From a bacterium (GTDB taxonomy: Bacteria; Bacillota; Clostridia; Oscillospirales; Acutalibacteraceae), in contig JAHLAX010000032.1 in NCBI GenBank assembly GCA_020625875.1, positions 1 to 64,000 of the forward strand: a stretch of DNA of 64,000 nucleotides. Reading direction: 5' to 3'. Positions 16,239 through 25,153 of the stretch are shown one piece after another; position 1 is the stretch's first letter, and each line of letters opens with the position of its first letter. Under the pieces are notes generated by a model. That model saw only the letters and a list, made by a program, of their open reading frames with translations, was not told the DNA's origin and did no database searches. The position numbers and the translations under genes were made by a program.

Positions 16239-16901
16239 ATGCAGGGAATAGTTTTTACATATCGAAAGAAAAAACCGCGCGACAAAAAGCAGTTTAGCTT
16301 TAAAAAACGTGAGTTCAGAGATTTTCTGAAAAAATGGGGCAATATAATGCTCTTTGCACTGATGCTTGTTGTCGGGCTCGGTGTGGGATGTATCTGCTCG
16401 GGCAATCTGAGCAGCGATACGCTCAAAAATCTCGATTTTCTTTTTACAACCAATATGCCCGAAAGACTATCGGGCGGGGCGCTCAACGCCTTTTGCGCTG
16501 GCTTCGCTTCTGACTTTCTGTTTTTGCTTTCGGGCTTTTTGATGGGAATGTGCCTTTGGGGCGTTGCCGCGCTTCCGTTCATAGCTTTTTTCAAAGGATT
16601 TGGAATAGGTGTGAGCGCGGGATACCTTCTGATGACATATGGGTTTAAGGGCATACTTTTCTATTTGTTCGTGCTGTTGCCCGGGATAATCGTTTTCAGC
16701 CTCGCACTGATTTATGAACTCAGTTCCGCGTACTATATGTTCAAACGCTTTTGCTTTATGATAACAGGCAAAACAAAACGCGCTTTTAAGGAGTTTTTTA
16801 TAAACTATCTCAAAAGCGCGCTCAAATATCTCGCGATAACCTTCGCCGCTGCCGTTTTGGATACGGTGCTGTGGATGTTGCTCGCGAATCTGTTCTTTTA
16901 A
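16239..16901 (+). CDS. SpoIIM-family (stage II sporulation protein M-like) membrane protein
   Basis: This 220-residue protein has a basic N-terminus and five hydrophobic segments. The SpoIIM/DUF95-type pattern is visible: a first helix starting near residue 38, then AGFASDFLFLLSGFLMG, a Gly-rich FFKGFGIGVSAGYLL and a final helix. SpoIIM works with SpoIID and SpoIIP in peptidoglycan remodelling during engulfment in spore formers. The protein may instead be a general SpoIIM-like membrane protein, since no spoIID or spoIIP is nearby. The ribosome site is AGAGTGAT. Two further membrane-protein genes follow closely. Confidence 0.65.
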   Translation: MQGIVFTYRKKKPRDKKQFSFKKREFRDFLKKWGNIMLFALMLVVGLGVGCICSGNLSSDTLKNLDFLFTTNMPERLSGGALNAFCAGFASDFLFLLSGFLMGMCLWGVAALPFIAFFKGFGIGVSAGYLLMTYGFKGILFYLFVLLPGIIVFSLALIYELSSAYYMFKRFCFMITGKTKRAFKEFFINYLKSALKYLAITFAAAVLDTVLWMLLANLFF

Positions 16902-16935
16902 AAGACTACCCAATAGGGTATCAGGGGTGATAGAT

Positions 16936-17877
16936 TTGGAAAAAACAAAGCTGGGCTTTATCCGCTTTTTTACAGGGTATTTCAAGAGTTTTCACAAGCT
17001 TTTGCTGACCAATATTCTGTTTGCGGTTCCCGCGGCGTTTTTTATAGCGCTCTTTAGGATTATTAACGAGATGACCAAGCTGAATCTGCTTGCGATTGAT
17101 TTACTGGCGATTATATTCTGCTTTCCGTTCTTGGCGGGAGTTACTGTAATCACAAGGAATATCGCGCGCGAGGACAAGCAGGTGCCCGTAGTAAAGCTGT
17201 TCTTCAAGGGCTTTAAGGAGAACCTGCCGCGCTTCATTATCCACGGAATAATCTATTATATAGCGTTCTTTTTGTGCTATTTTTCAATCACGCTGTACTG
17301 GCGCCTGGCTCAGGCAAATACGTTTTTTTATCTGCCGTTCGGCGTAGCGATACTCATTACAGTGGCGGTGCTGTTTATCGCCTATAACGTGCCGACTATG
17401 ACGGTGACATTCAAGCTCAAAATGAGCACGATTTATAAGAACTCGGGACTGATGAGCTTCGGCGAGATTAAAAACAACTTTTTCGCTACGGTAGGACTCT
17501 TCCTTTTGTTCCTAGTAATCGCGAGTATTTATCTCGTGATTCCTGATTTTCTAATCAGAAATATTGTCGGAATAGCCCTTTGCGCGCTGATAGTTCCCTC
17601 AACCGCCTCTTATATCATCAACTTCTATGTATTCAAGGATATGGCGCGGATGATTTCTCAGGACGGGGCGCGTTCGGCGGGTATAAAGGAAAAGGACGAA
17701 AACGAAAAGGAAAAGGAAGAAGAAATCTTCGATTTCTCTCAGCTTGACCTCGATGAGAATAAGGATATGGAGGAATACCTGTTCTACGGCGGAAAGATGA
17801 TAAAGCGCAAGACCTTAATCAAAATGCGCGACGAACAGGAAGCGAATAATAAGAATGAGCAAAAAGAAAAAGCCTAA
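16936..17877 (+). CDS. Multi-pass membrane protein, weakly DUF624/YesL-like
   Basis: A TTG at 16936 is the likely start because GGGGTGAT (16924-16931) sits at ideal distance; the GTG at 16927 lies within that ribosome site. About six hydrophobic segments span residues 15-235. The phrase VPVVKLFFKGFKENLPRFIIHG resembles the cytoplasmic loop of YesL/DUF624 proteins, but I am not sure of the family. The last 70 residues are hydrophilic and acidic-basic (EKDENEKEKEEE). It overlaps the next gene by 23 bases. Confidence 0.6.
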   Translation: MEKTKLGFIRFFTGYFKSFHKLLLTNILFAVPAAFFIALFRIINEMTKLNLLAIDLLAIIFCFPFLAGVTVITRNIAREDKQVPVVKLFFKGFKENLPRFIIHGIIYYIAFFLCYFSITLYWRLAQANTFFYLPFGVAILITVAVLFIAYNVPTMTVTFKLKMSTIYKNSGLMSFGEIKNNFFATVGLFLLFLVIASIYLVIPDFLIRNIVGIALCALIVPSTASYIINFYVFKDMARMISQDGARSAGIKEKDENEKEKEEEIFDFSQLDLDENKDMEEYLFYGGKMIKRKTLIKMRDEQEANNKNEQKEKA

Positions 17878-18340
17878 GAAAAAACATCAGATTGAAAAAA
17901 AGAAAAAGAGTAACGCTTCGTCGGTGATACTCGCTGTGTGCGTGAGCGCGGCTTTTGTATTGATTATTGTTGGCGTTATAGTTTTTGATCGGGTGACAAA
18001 TATTAAATACGCTGATTTTGTCGGTCATACAATGCAGAGCAAGGCGGCTTATGATAAATCAGGCAAGAAAGTCGATTTGTATAATATCTATAACGTTCAG
18101 TATGATAGTTATCACGGCACCTTGCAGTTCAACGAGGACAAAACCTTCAGCCTCTGGATGACTCCGGGCCCCGATGACGGCACCAACGAGGGCACGTTCA
18201 CCTATAACACATGGGATAACGTCATCAACGGCAAGTACAACAGCGGCAAAAAGATTGACTTCAAAATCGTCCGCAACGAGGACGGCTCACTGAATCGCAT
18301 TGAAGCGCCGTATGAAGAATATACGATATATTTCAGTTGA
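17855..18340 (+). CDS. Single-pass membrane-anchored protein of unknown function
   Basis: This 161-residue protein starts with a very basic stretch (KKKKPKKKHQIEKKKK), then one membrane helix at about residues 22-46, then an extracytoplasmic domain. That domain (YDSYHGTLQFNEDKTFSLWMTPG, YEEYTIYF) looks like a small beta-barrel, lipocalin-like fold, but this is only an impression. It overlaps the preceding membrane-protein gene by 23 bases, so it is co-translated with it. A terminator follows. Confidence 0.75.
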   Translation: MSKKKKPKKKHQIEKKKKSNASSVILAVCVSAAFVLIIVGVIVFDRVTNIKYADFVGHTMQSKAAYDKSGKKVDLYNIYNVQYDSYHGTLQFNEDKTFSLWMTPGPDDGTNEGTFTYNTWDNVINGKYNSGKKIDFKIVRNEDGSLNRIEAPYEEYTIYFS

Positions 18341-18372
18341 AAATGAAAAATGAATGATAAAAACTGCGGAGC

Positions 18373-18400
18373 GCGCGCCCGATTATCGGACGCGCTTTTT
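18373..18400 (+). terminator. Rho-independent terminator
   Basis: GCGCGCCCG (18373-18381) pairs with CGGACGCGC (18387-18395), with one mismatch and a 5-base loop, followed by five T residues. It ends the SpoIIM-like operon. Confidence 0.8.
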
Positions 18401-18530
18401 ATATGCAAAATACATAAATGTAAGTCAGCATTTTTGTTGAATATTTTTGTTTCAAATATGATACAATATGTTTAAGAAATAAATATTAACAAATCTAAAT
18501 ATAAAACTTTTGATGTTTGAGGTGTCAATT

Positions 18531-20402
18531 ATGAAAAAGATTTACAGTGTTTTTAGCGTTATAATATTTTTAGTTACTTTAGTTGTTGTGCTTCCGCATA
18601 ATACATATGTAAAAGCTGAAAGTGATACATATGGAACATTATTATCAACTCAGTCAGGTAGTTTATCTGAAGATGAAAAAAAGGATTTTAATTTTTCAGT
18701 AAAAACTGAATCTTTGGTACATATATATTTTATTGGGAAAAATACAATCGGGAAAACAGATGGTAATCTAAAAATTGAATTATTTAATGATGAAAACAGT
18801 TCTTTATATTCAAAAAAACTAGATTTATCATGCGAGGATTTTCGATTCGACATTGTTCTAAAAGAGGGTGAATATAGATTCAGGTTAATCGGAAAGGAAT
18901 ACTATCCAAATGCTAAATACTGTTTTAATATAAAATCAGAAAAAAGCTTATTAAAGCCACAATCAGGAAAAATTAAATCTCTAAAATCAAAGTCTTTTAA
19001 ATTTATTACAGAGACATCTACTAAAGCTCATATAAACTTTTATGATGAAAGTTATGGCGATGCGTTGATAGAAATATTTAATAGCAATAAAAAACTTATT
19101 TATACCAAATGCATTTCTTTATCGTTTGATTATAAGGTTTTGACGCTAGATTTACCCGCAGATTGCTATATAATCAAATTATATGAAAATGATGATTTTT
19201 CTTTTGATTATTCTTTCAGCGTTTCGGGTGTGCCGTTAGATAAAAAGGTTACTATGCCAAAAGTTAATTCTTACTATGCTGTTAAATGTAAGTATAAATC
19301 GCTCGTTAAGAATAAATCGATTAGTTATACTTTTTCATTAAACAGAAAATCAAAAATATATATTCTTTTTGAAAACGCTGATGGAGATTATCAACTTGCA
19401 ATCAAGAAAGGAAAAAACTATATACAAAAATATCAGGGGGAATTATATACTCAAAAAAGAACCTTAAGCTGTTTTTTGAGCAAAGGAAAATATAAAATAA
19501 TTATAAAAGCAAAACCGAAGTTTACGTATTATCTTAGGGTGAAAGCAAAAACAGCAAAAGCGAGCGATAAAAATGTTTTTAAGATAAAAACAATATCAAA
19601 GAAAAAACACAACCTAAAGGTCAAAGCTTATCGAAAGCTTAGAATAAAATCAAGTTTTACCGATTCGATAATAAAATGGAAAAGCAGCAATAAAAGAATA
19701 GTGAGTGTTGATAGCGAGGGGTATGTTTATGCAAAGAAGCTCGGAAAAGCTAAGGTGACAGCAAAGCTTTATAAGGGTAACAAACTAACATACAGTATAG
19801 TTGTAAATAAATACCATAAAACAATAGAAATCCGACCAGGTAAAAAGTTAAGTATAAAAGGTATGTTTAAGTATTGTGGCGCTAAGGGTAAATTCTATTC
19901 TTCAAATAAAAAAGTTGCGATTGTTAAGAATAAAAAAATCATCGCCAAAAAACAGGGTACGGCTACTATATTCTATAAAAAATCAGGAATAAAATACTCT
20001 GTAAAGATTCGAGCTAGGTACAAAAAACCTATGGCGGTTATGTATATTTCTGATTATAATACACGAAACAATATTATTACAGCATGGGTGCATAATGACG
20101 GAAAAGGAACTATGAAATTATACTCTAACGATGCTGTACTTATTGATTGGGACTATAAATCATATGACAGAGATTTGCATATGACAGGGAATAAAAAAAG
20201 CGTAACAATAAAGCCTAATCACGGCAGATATGTTAGTTTTAAGGTCGAGGGAGATACTACTTATCCGGGCGAAAATCGAAAAGACATTCAATGTTATATG
20301 AACTATGATGGAAAGCTTTATTGGATCGCCATAGATAGCGAATCAGGTTATATTTGGAATAAGAGCAAATACGTAGAAATACCTGAAGCATATGATGATT
20401 AA
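18531..20402 (+). CDS. Large AT-rich secreted protein with an Ig-like (Big_2) domain
   Basis: The ATG at 18531 has GAGGTG upstream and gives 623 residues. A signal peptide (to about residue 27) is followed by three related beta-sandwich-like repeats of about 100 residues (SLSEDEKKDFNFSVKTESLVHIYF and KNKSISYTFSLNRKSKIYILF are equivalent), similar to bacterial pre-peptidase C-terminal-like domains. A Big_2-type unit follows at about 365-430 (KWKSSNKRIVSVDSEGYVYA), and then a C-terminal domain. No anchor motif was seen. The gene is far more AT-rich than its neighbours, in the same style as 2589-4055, which suggests foreign origin. Confidence 0.8.
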   Translation: MKKIYSVFSVIIFLVTLVVVLPHNTYVKAESDTYGTLLSTQSGSLSEDEKKDFNFSVKTESLVHIYFIGKNTIGKTDGNLKIELFNDENSSLYSKKLDLSCEDFRFDIVLKEGEYRFRLIGKEYYPNAKYCFNIKSEKSLLKPQSGKIKSLKSKSFKFITETSTKAHINFYDESYGDALIEIFNSNKKLIYTKCISLSFDYKVLTLDLPADCYIIKLYENDDFSFDYSFSVSGVPLDKKVTMPKVNSYYAVKCKYKSLVKNKSISYTFSLNRKSKIYILFENADGDYQLAIKKGKNYIQKYQGELYTQKRTLSCFLSKGKYKIIIKAKPKFTYYLRVKAKTAKASDKNVFKIKTISKKKHNLKVKAYRKLRIKSSFTDSIIKWKSSNKRIVSVDSEGYVYAKKLGKAKVTAKLYKGNKLTYSIVVNKYHKTIEIRPGKKLSIKGMFKYCGAKGKFYSSNKKVAIVKNKKIIAKKQGTATIFYKKSGIKYSVKIRARYKKPMAVMYISDYNTRNNIITAWVHNDGKGTMKLYSNDAVLIDWDYKSYDRDLHMTGNKKSVTIKPNHGRYVSFKVEGDTTYPGENRKDIQCYMNYDGKLYWIAIDSESGYIWNKSKYVEIPEAYDD

Positions 20403-20407
20403 TTTAA

Positions 20408-20432
20408 GGGCAACCGAAATCGGTTGCCCTTT
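20408..20432 (+). terminator. Rho-independent terminator
   Basis: GGGCAACCG (20408-20416) pairs perfectly with CGGTTGCCC (20421-20429) around an AAAT loop, followed by TTT. It lies between convergent genes and may work in both directions. Confidence 0.8.
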
Positions 20433-20433
20433 A

Positions 20434-20465
20434 ACTGTTCACTGGTCACTGACCACTGATCACTA
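20434..20465. repeat. Heptamer-period repeat tract
   Basis: ACTGGTC, ACTGACC and ACTGATC follow one another with a 7-base period. It overlaps the end of gpmI. Similar tracts occur at 23089-23123, 24450-24487 and 35412-35452. Confidence 0.6.
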
Positions 20466-21974
20466 AACTATAATGCTCTTGCCTGTCATTTCTTCGGGCT
20501 GCTCGAGTCCCATAATCTTAAGCATTGTGGGAGCAATATCAGCCAGCACGCCGCCTGTTCTGAGCTCGCAGTCATAGCCGACTACGCAGAACGGAACGGG
20601 GTTGGTGGTGTGAGCCGTGAACGGCTTACCGTCCTCATCAACCATCTTGTCGGCGTTGCCGTGGTCGGCGGTGATGAGCGTTACGCCGCCCATTTCCTTA
20701 ACAGCGTCCGTAACCTTGCCTACGCACTCGTCAACAGCCTCAACAGCCTTGACAGCCGCCTCAAACACGCCTGTGTGACCTACCATATCGCAGTTGGCAA
20801 AGTTGAGGATAATCATATCGTACTTGCCGCTCTTAATCGCGGGCACGAGCTTTTCTGTGACAATCGGAGCGCTCATCTCGGGCTGGAGGTCGTATGTAGC
20901 GACAGAGGGAGATTTAACGAGGATTCTGTCCTCGCCCTCGTACTGCTTTTCAACGCCGCCGTTGAAGAAGAACGTTACGTGAGCGTACTTCTCGGTCTCA
21001 GCTATTCTGAGCTGCTGCATACCGAGGGAAGAAATATACTCGCCCATAGTGTTCTTAAGGCTCTGCGGCTTGAACGCTACGTCAACATTAGGCATAGTCG
21101 CGTCGTACTGAGTCATACATACATAGGTGAGAGGGAAAAAGCCATTCTTTCTCTCGAAGCCGTCAAAGTCGGGGTCAACCAGAGTGCGGGTAATTTCACG
21201 TGCGCGGTCTGGACGGAAGTTGAAGAAGATAACGCTGTCGTTAGCCTTGATTGTGTCGCCGCCCTTGACGACAATCGGAACAACGAACTCGTCTGTTACG
21301 CCGTCGTCGTAGCTCTTCTGAATAGCCTCAACGGGACAGTCGGCATCCACGCCCTTGCCGTAAACGAGAGCGCTGTACGCCTTTTCGACGCGCTCCCAGC
21401 GGTTATCTCTGTCCATAGCATAATAACGTCCGTGAACTGTGGCGATTTTACCCACGCCGATTTCCTTCATCTTTTCAACCGCGTCGGCTACATATTCCTT
21501 AGCGGATGAGGGAGGAACGTCACGACCGTCGAGGAACGCGTGAACATAAACCTTCTCGAGTCCCTTTTTCTTGGCGAGTTCAAGAATGCCGTAAAGGTGA
21601 GTGATGTGGCTGTGCACGCCGCCGGGGGACATCAAACCCATAAGGTGCAGACTCGAGTTGTTCTCGAGTGCCTTGTCCATAGCGTTCACGATAGCCTCGT
21701 TGTCCTTGAGCTTGTCCTCGTCTATTGTCTTTGTAATTCTTGTCAGTTCCTGATACACGATGCGACCCGCGCCGATGTTGGTGTGACCTACCTCGCTGTT
21801 GCCCATCTGTCCGTCGGGCAGACCTACGTCCATTCCCGAAGCTCCGATTTGAGTAATCGGGTTGGATGAGAAAAGTCTGTCGAGGTTGGGCTTGTTGGCG
21901 GCGGCGATAGCGTTGTTCTCAGGCGGAGCTACGCCGAAGCCGTCAAGTATCATTAATAATACAGGTTTTTTCAT
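20463..21974 (-). CDS. gpmI: Phosphoglycerate mutase, cofactor-independent
   Basis: This glycolytic enzyme interconverts 3- and 2-phosphoglycerate with two metal ions and a serine nucleophile. The 503 residues are close to the family norm. Visible landmarks are MILDGFGV at the N-terminus, the catalytic serine in GNSEVGHTNIGAG, LDGRDVPPSS, and the metal-binding NFANCDMVGHTG and ITADHGNAD near the C-terminus. The start has AGAAAGG upstream. It is third in a pgk-tpiA-gpmI order on the minus strand, with 177- and 204-base gaps containing repeats; gapA and eno are not in this window. Confidence 0.97.
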   Translation of the reverse strand: MKKPVLLMILDGFGVAPPENNAIAAANKPNLDRLFSSNPITQIGASGMDVGLPDGQMGNSEVGHTNIGAGRIVYQELTRITKTIDEDKLKDNEAIVNAMDKALENNSSLHLMGLMSPGGVHSHITHLYGILELAKKKGLEKVYVHAFLDGRDVPPSSAKEYVADAVEKMKEIGVGKIATVHGRYYAMDRDNRWERVEKAYSALVYGKGVDADCPVEAIQKSYDDGVTDEFVVPIVVKGGDTIKANDSVIFFNFRPDRAREITRTLVDPDFDGFERKNGFFPLTYVCMTQYDATMPNVDVAFKPQSLKNTMGEYISSLGMQQLRIAETEKYAHVTFFFNGGVEKQYEGEDRILVKSPSVATYDLQPEMSAPIVTEKLVPAIKSGKYDMIILNFANCDMVGHTGVFEAAVKAVEAVDECVGKVTDAVKEMGGVTLITADHGNADKMVDEDGKPFTAHTTNPVPFCVVGYDCELRTGGVLADIAPTMLKIMGLEQPEEMTGKSIIV

Positions 21975-21989
21975 TTTAATCTAAACCTT

Positions 21990-22145
21990 TCTGTACCCCT
22001 TTTCAAAGGGGTCAAAATTTTTAATTTTGGGGGATTATCCTTCCTGACATGAACGTTCTGATGAAGGACCGCTACGCTAGACAATCCCTCGAAATTGAAA
22101 TGCCACGCATTTATCAATTTCGGTCCCTTTAAAAAGGGACACGTA
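21990..22145. repeat. Inverted-repeat element between tpiA and gpmI
   Basis: Both ends form short hairpins (CCCCTTTTCAAAGGGG and GTCCCTTTAAAAAGGGAC), and the adjoining inner parts are also inverted (TTTTGGGGGATT against AATCCCTCGAAATT). This gives a MITE-like structure without a gene. It differs in sequence from the GGGGAAGG-ended family. Confidence 0.55.
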
Positions 22146-22151
22146 TAGGCG

Positions 22152-22922
22152 TTATTCTTTTGTTGCCGCGTCTATGATAGCGCCGAACTTAGCGGCTACG
22201 AGTGAAGCGCCGCCGATGAGACCGCCGTCAACGTTCTCTTTGGATACGAGCTCAGCGGCGTTGGCGTCGTTCATTGAACCGCCGTACTGAATTGTGATAG
22301 CCTGAGCTGTCTCCTCGTCATACTTCTTGGCGAGCTCGGCTCTTATAAAGGCGCAAACTTCTTCAGCCTGATCGGCTGTAGCTGTTTTGCCTGTGCCGAT
22401 AGCCCAAACAGGCTCATAAGCGATGATAGTCTTCTTAGCGTCCTCAGCGGATACGTCATAGAGGTCGAGCTTAATCTGACGGGCGATAACTTCCTCGGTA
22501 ATGTCGCACTCGCGCTCCCAGAGAAGCTCGCCTACGCATACGATTGGCTTCAAGCCCGCGGCTAAAGCAGCCTTTGTTCTCTTGTTGACGGTCTCGTCTG
22601 TTTCGCCGAAATACTGACGGCGCTCGCTGTGACCGATTACAACGTACTCAACGCCCATCTCTTTGAGCATACCTGTTGAGATTTCGCCTGTGAACGCGCC
22701 GCTCTCTGCCCAATGGCAGTTCTCAGCGCCGATTTTTACATTTGTGCCCTCTACTGTTTCGAGAGCTACCGCTAAATCAACATAAGGAACGCACGCGATA
22801 ACCTCGCAGTCAGCGCCCTTTGCTACGGGGATAATCTCCTGAAGAAGCGCTTTAGCCTCTGATGGAGTTTTGTTCATTTTCCAGTTGCCCGCGATAACGG
22901 CTTTTCTTTTAGCTTTATTCAT
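22152..22922 (-). CDS. tpiA: Triosephosphate isomerase
   Basis: TpiA interconverts dihydroxyacetone phosphate and glyceraldehyde-3-phosphate. The 256-residue protein has the N-terminal AGNWKMN with the catalytic Lys, the catalytic His in VIGHSERR, the catalytic Glu in AYEPVWAIGTGK followed by loop 6, and the phosphate-binding YGGS and GGLIGGASL. The ribosome site GAGGAG lies 10 bases before the ATG. It is encoded between pgk and gpmI on the minus strand. Confidence 0.98.
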   Translation of the reverse strand: MNKAKRKAVIAGNWKMNKTPSEAKALLQEIIPVAKGADCEVIACVPYVDLAVALETVEGTNVKIGAENCHWAESGAFTGEISTGMLKEMGVEYVVIGHSERRQYFGETDETVNKRTKAALAAGLKPIVCVGELLWERECDITEEVIARQIKLDLYDVSAEDAKKTIIAYEPVWAIGTGKTATADQAEEVCAFIRAELAKKYDEETAQAITIQYGGSMNDANAAELVSKENVDGGLIGGASLVAAKFGAIIDAATKE

Positions 22923-23055
22923 TTTTTAATTCTCCTCGTCATAAAATACAGTTCCTATCTGAAATACATATCCCCCGCACAAAAGATACTCTGTGAAGTT
23001 TTGGATATAACAGATAAGTTCTGCGCTATTATTATACAAAGTTTAAAACTTGGGA

Positions 23056-23082
23056 GGGAGCGGCAGGAGCAGTTCCCCTACA
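23056..23082. repeat. Short palindromic repeat, copy 1
   Basis: GGGAGCGGCAGGAGCAGTTC begins a 27-base motif that recurs with one change at 32328-32354. It contains the inverted GGGAGC / GTTCCC or GCTCCC ends, so it can fold like a REP element. It lies between pgk and tpiA. Confidence 0.6.
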
Positions 23083-23088
23083 ATTTTA

Positions 23089-23123
23089 ACCAACTGATCA
23101 CTGACCACTAGCCACTGACCACA
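23089..23123. repeat. Heptamer-period repeat tract
   Basis: ACTGATC, ACTGACC, ACTAGCC and ACTGACC follow with a 7-base period, just downstream of pgk on the minus strand. Confidence 0.55.
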
Positions 23124-23126
23124 GAA

Positions 23127-24335
23127 TTACTTATCCGCGATTACATCAATACCCGGGAGCACCTTACCCTCGAGATATTCGAGTGAAGCGCCGCCGCCTG
23201 TTGAGATGTGGCTCATCTTGTCTGAGTAACCGAGCTGGATAACAGCAGCCGCGCTGTCGCCGCCGCCGATGATTGTTGTAGCGTCTGTGTCAGCAAGAGC
23301 CTGAGCTACAGCGATTGTACCCTTGGCAAGAGTCGGGTTCTCGAATACGCCCATAGGTCCGTTCCATACAACAGTCTTGGCGGACTTAACAGCGTCGCCG
23401 AAGAGAGCCTGTGTCTTTTCACCGATGTCGAGACCTTCCATATCAGCGGGAATCTTGTCAGCGTCAACTGTGGTAACCTCGATAGGTCCGTCGATAGGAT
23501 CAGGGAAGCCCGCGGCTACAACTGTGTCGATGGGGAGGAGGAGCTTTTTGCCGAGCTTGTCAGCCTTAGCGATCATCTCTTTGCAGTAATCGAGCTTGGT
23601 GTCGTCAACGAGCGACTTGCCGATTTCCATACCCTGAGCCTTCAGGAATGTATAAGCCATACCGCCGCCGATGATGAGTGTGTCGCACTTCTCGAGGAGG
23701 TTTGAGATAACGTTGAGCTTGTCCGCAACCTTGGCACCGCCGAGGATAGCTACGAAAGGTCTTACGGGATTCTCTACCGCGTTGCCGAGGTAGTCAATTT
23801 CTTTCTGCATAAGATAGCCAACGGCTGTGTCCTTGATGTGGTTTGTAACGCCCGCTGTTGAGCAGTGAGCGCGGTGAGCGGAGCCGAAAGCGTCCATTAC
23901 GAATACTTCAGCGAGAGAAGCGAGCTCCTCTGAGAAAGGCTCGAGGTTCTTTGTTTCTTCTTTTCTGAATCTTGTGTTCTGGAGCAGTACAACGTCGCCG
24001 TCCTTCATAGCGGCTACGGCTGCCTTGGCGTTCGCGCCTACAACCTCGTCGTCGTTAGCGAAAACTACATCCTGACCGAGAAGCTCAGCCAGTCTTACAG
24101 CTACGGGAGCGAGCGAGAATTTTTCTTCGGGACCGTTCTTCGGTTTGCCGAGATGTGAGCAAAGGATAACCTTGCCGCCGTCCGCGATGAGCTTTTTGAT
24201 AGTGGGCAGAGCCGCTGTGATACGGTTGTCGTTGGTGATAACGCCGTCCTTAAGCGGAACGTTAAAGTCCACTCTGACTAATACTTTTTTGCCTTTTACG
24301 TTGATGTCATCAACGGTTACTTTGTTTAGTTTCAT
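23127..24335 (-). CDS. pgk: Phosphoglycerate kinase
   Basis: Pgk makes ATP and 3-phosphoglycerate from 1,3-bisphosphoglycerate. The 402 residues match the bacterial norm. Substrate-binding [18 protein letters not shown], the hinge region [12 protein letters not shown], and C-terminal nucleotide-binding WNGPMGVFE and GGGDSAAA are present. The ribosome site is AAAGGGTG. The leader contains a small perfect hairpin, and the promoter is at 24391-24420. It is first of the pgk-tpiA-gpmI set. Confidence 0.98.
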   Translation of the reverse strand: MKLNKVTVDDINVKGKKVLVRVDFNVPLKDGVITNDNRITAALPTIKKLIADGGKVILCSHLGKPKNGPEEKFSLAPVAVRLAELLGQDVVFANDDEVVGANAKAAVAAMKDGDVVLLQNTRFRKEETKNLEPFSEELASLAEVFVMDAFGSAHRAHCSTAGVTNHIKDTAVGYLMQKEIDYLGNAVENPVRPFVAILGGAKVADKLNVISNLLEKCDTLIIGGGMAYTFLKAQGMEIGKSLVDDTKLDYCKEMIAKADKLGKKLLLPIDTVVAAGFPDPIDGPIEVTTVDADKIPADMEGLDIGEKTQALFGDAVKSAKTVVWNGPMGVFENPTLAKGTIAVAQALADTDATTIIGGGDSAAAVIQLGYSDKMSHISTGGGASLEYLEGKVLPGIDVIADK

Positions 24336-24360
24336 TTGGATACACCCTTTCTGTTAAGCC

Positions 24361-24420
24361 GAGGCAATTTTTGCCTCTATAATCATAATAATTATACAAC
24401 ATCTGACAGGTAAAAAGCAA
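24361..24420 (-). promoter_or_regulatory. pgk promoter and leader hairpin
   Basis: On the minus strand, TTGCTT (24415-24420) and TATAAT (24391-24396) are 18 bases apart. Shortly after the expected start, GAGGCAA and TTGCCTC (24361-24377) form a perfect 7-bp hairpin with a 3-base loop. It may stabilise the mRNA or be an operator; the sequence does not tell which. Confidence 0.65.
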
Positions 24421-24449
24421 TAGAATTTGGACAAAAATAATAATTATTT

Positions 24450-24487
24450 AGTTCTCAGTAGTCAGTAATCAGTTGTCAGTTAAACAC
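24450..24487. repeat. Heptamer-period repeat tract
   Basis: CAGTAGT, CAGTAAT, CAGTTGT and CAGTTAA follow with a 7-base period (CAGTNNT family), in the gap between trmL and pgk. Confidence 0.6.
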
Positions 24488-24503
24488 TAACAAAATAATA
24501 AAT

Positions 24504-24550
24504 AAAATCAGCAAAAACATCTCTCGGGAGAAGCTCTGCTGATTTTTCTT
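24504..24550 (-). terminator. Hairpin terminator after trmL
   Basis: AAAATCAGCA (24504-24513) pairs with TGCTGATTTT (24537-24546), enclosing a second small stem CTCTCGGGAG. T-rich tracts follow on either strand, so it could terminate transcription of trmL on the minus strand. Confidence 0.7.
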
Positions 24551-24574
24551 TTTCTTATTCGCGTGAACAACTAA

Positions 24575-25081
24575 CTACTGACTACTCCATTTATGCCTGT
24601 GCAACTCGCCGTGGGTTAAGAGCTCAGGGTAATCCCACTGTCTTAATACTTCATACGCGGCGATTGCAACCGAGTTTGAGAGGTTGAGGCTTCGCGCTTC
24701 CTCAATCATCGGAATCCTTACGGTGTTGTCGCGATTTTTTATGAGCAGACTTTCGGGCAATCCTCTGGTTTCCTTGCCGAAAACAAGATAGCAGCCGTCC
24801 TCGTACTCGGCGTCGGTGTGGCGGTTGAGCGCTTTTGTTGAAAAATAGAAATATTTTCCGCCTTTTGTTTTTTCAAAAAAATCGTTAATACTATCGTAGT
24901 ATGTAATGTCGAGCAAATGCCAGTAATCGAGCCCCGCGCGTTTTAAATGCTTGTCGTCAAGCGAAAAACCGAACGGCTTTACAAGATGAAGCCGCGCTCC
25001 CGTAGCGGCGCAGGTGCGCGCTACGTTGCCTGTGTTAGCGGGAATTTCGGGTTCGATCAGGACTATATTTAATGTTGCCAA
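24575..25081 (-). CDS. trmL: tRNA (cytidine(34)-2'-O)-methyltransferase
   Basis: This SpoU-type (SPOUT, trefoil-knot) enzyme methylates the ribose at the wobble position of leucine tRNAs, using S-adenosylmethionine. The 168 residues include PEIPANTGNVARTCAA at the start, LVFGKETRGLP and the knot motif RSLNLSNSVAIAAYE near the end. The start is a TTG at 25081 with a strong GAGGTGAT ribosome site 5 bases away. It is divergent from the small gene at 25154. Confidence 0.93.
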   Translation of the reverse strand: MATLNIVLIEPEIPANTGNVARTCAATGARLHLVKPFGFSLDDKHLKRAGLDYWHLLDITYYDSINDFFEKTKGGKYFYFSTKALNRHTDAEYEDGCYLVFGKETRGLPESLLIKNRDNTVRIPMIEEARSLNLSNSVAIAAYEVLRQWDYPELLTHGELHRHKWSSQ

Positions 25082-25153
25082 AACTTATCACCTCTATTTA
25101 TATTTTAATCGGAAATAATAATTTTGCAAGAGTGAGTTTCAGGAGGTGAAAAA

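Noticed and set aside
20610-21509. 299-residue plus-strand ORF inside gpmI
   Set aside because: It is the antisense shadow of a well-supported gpmI gene, with no ribosome site and no recognisable domain.
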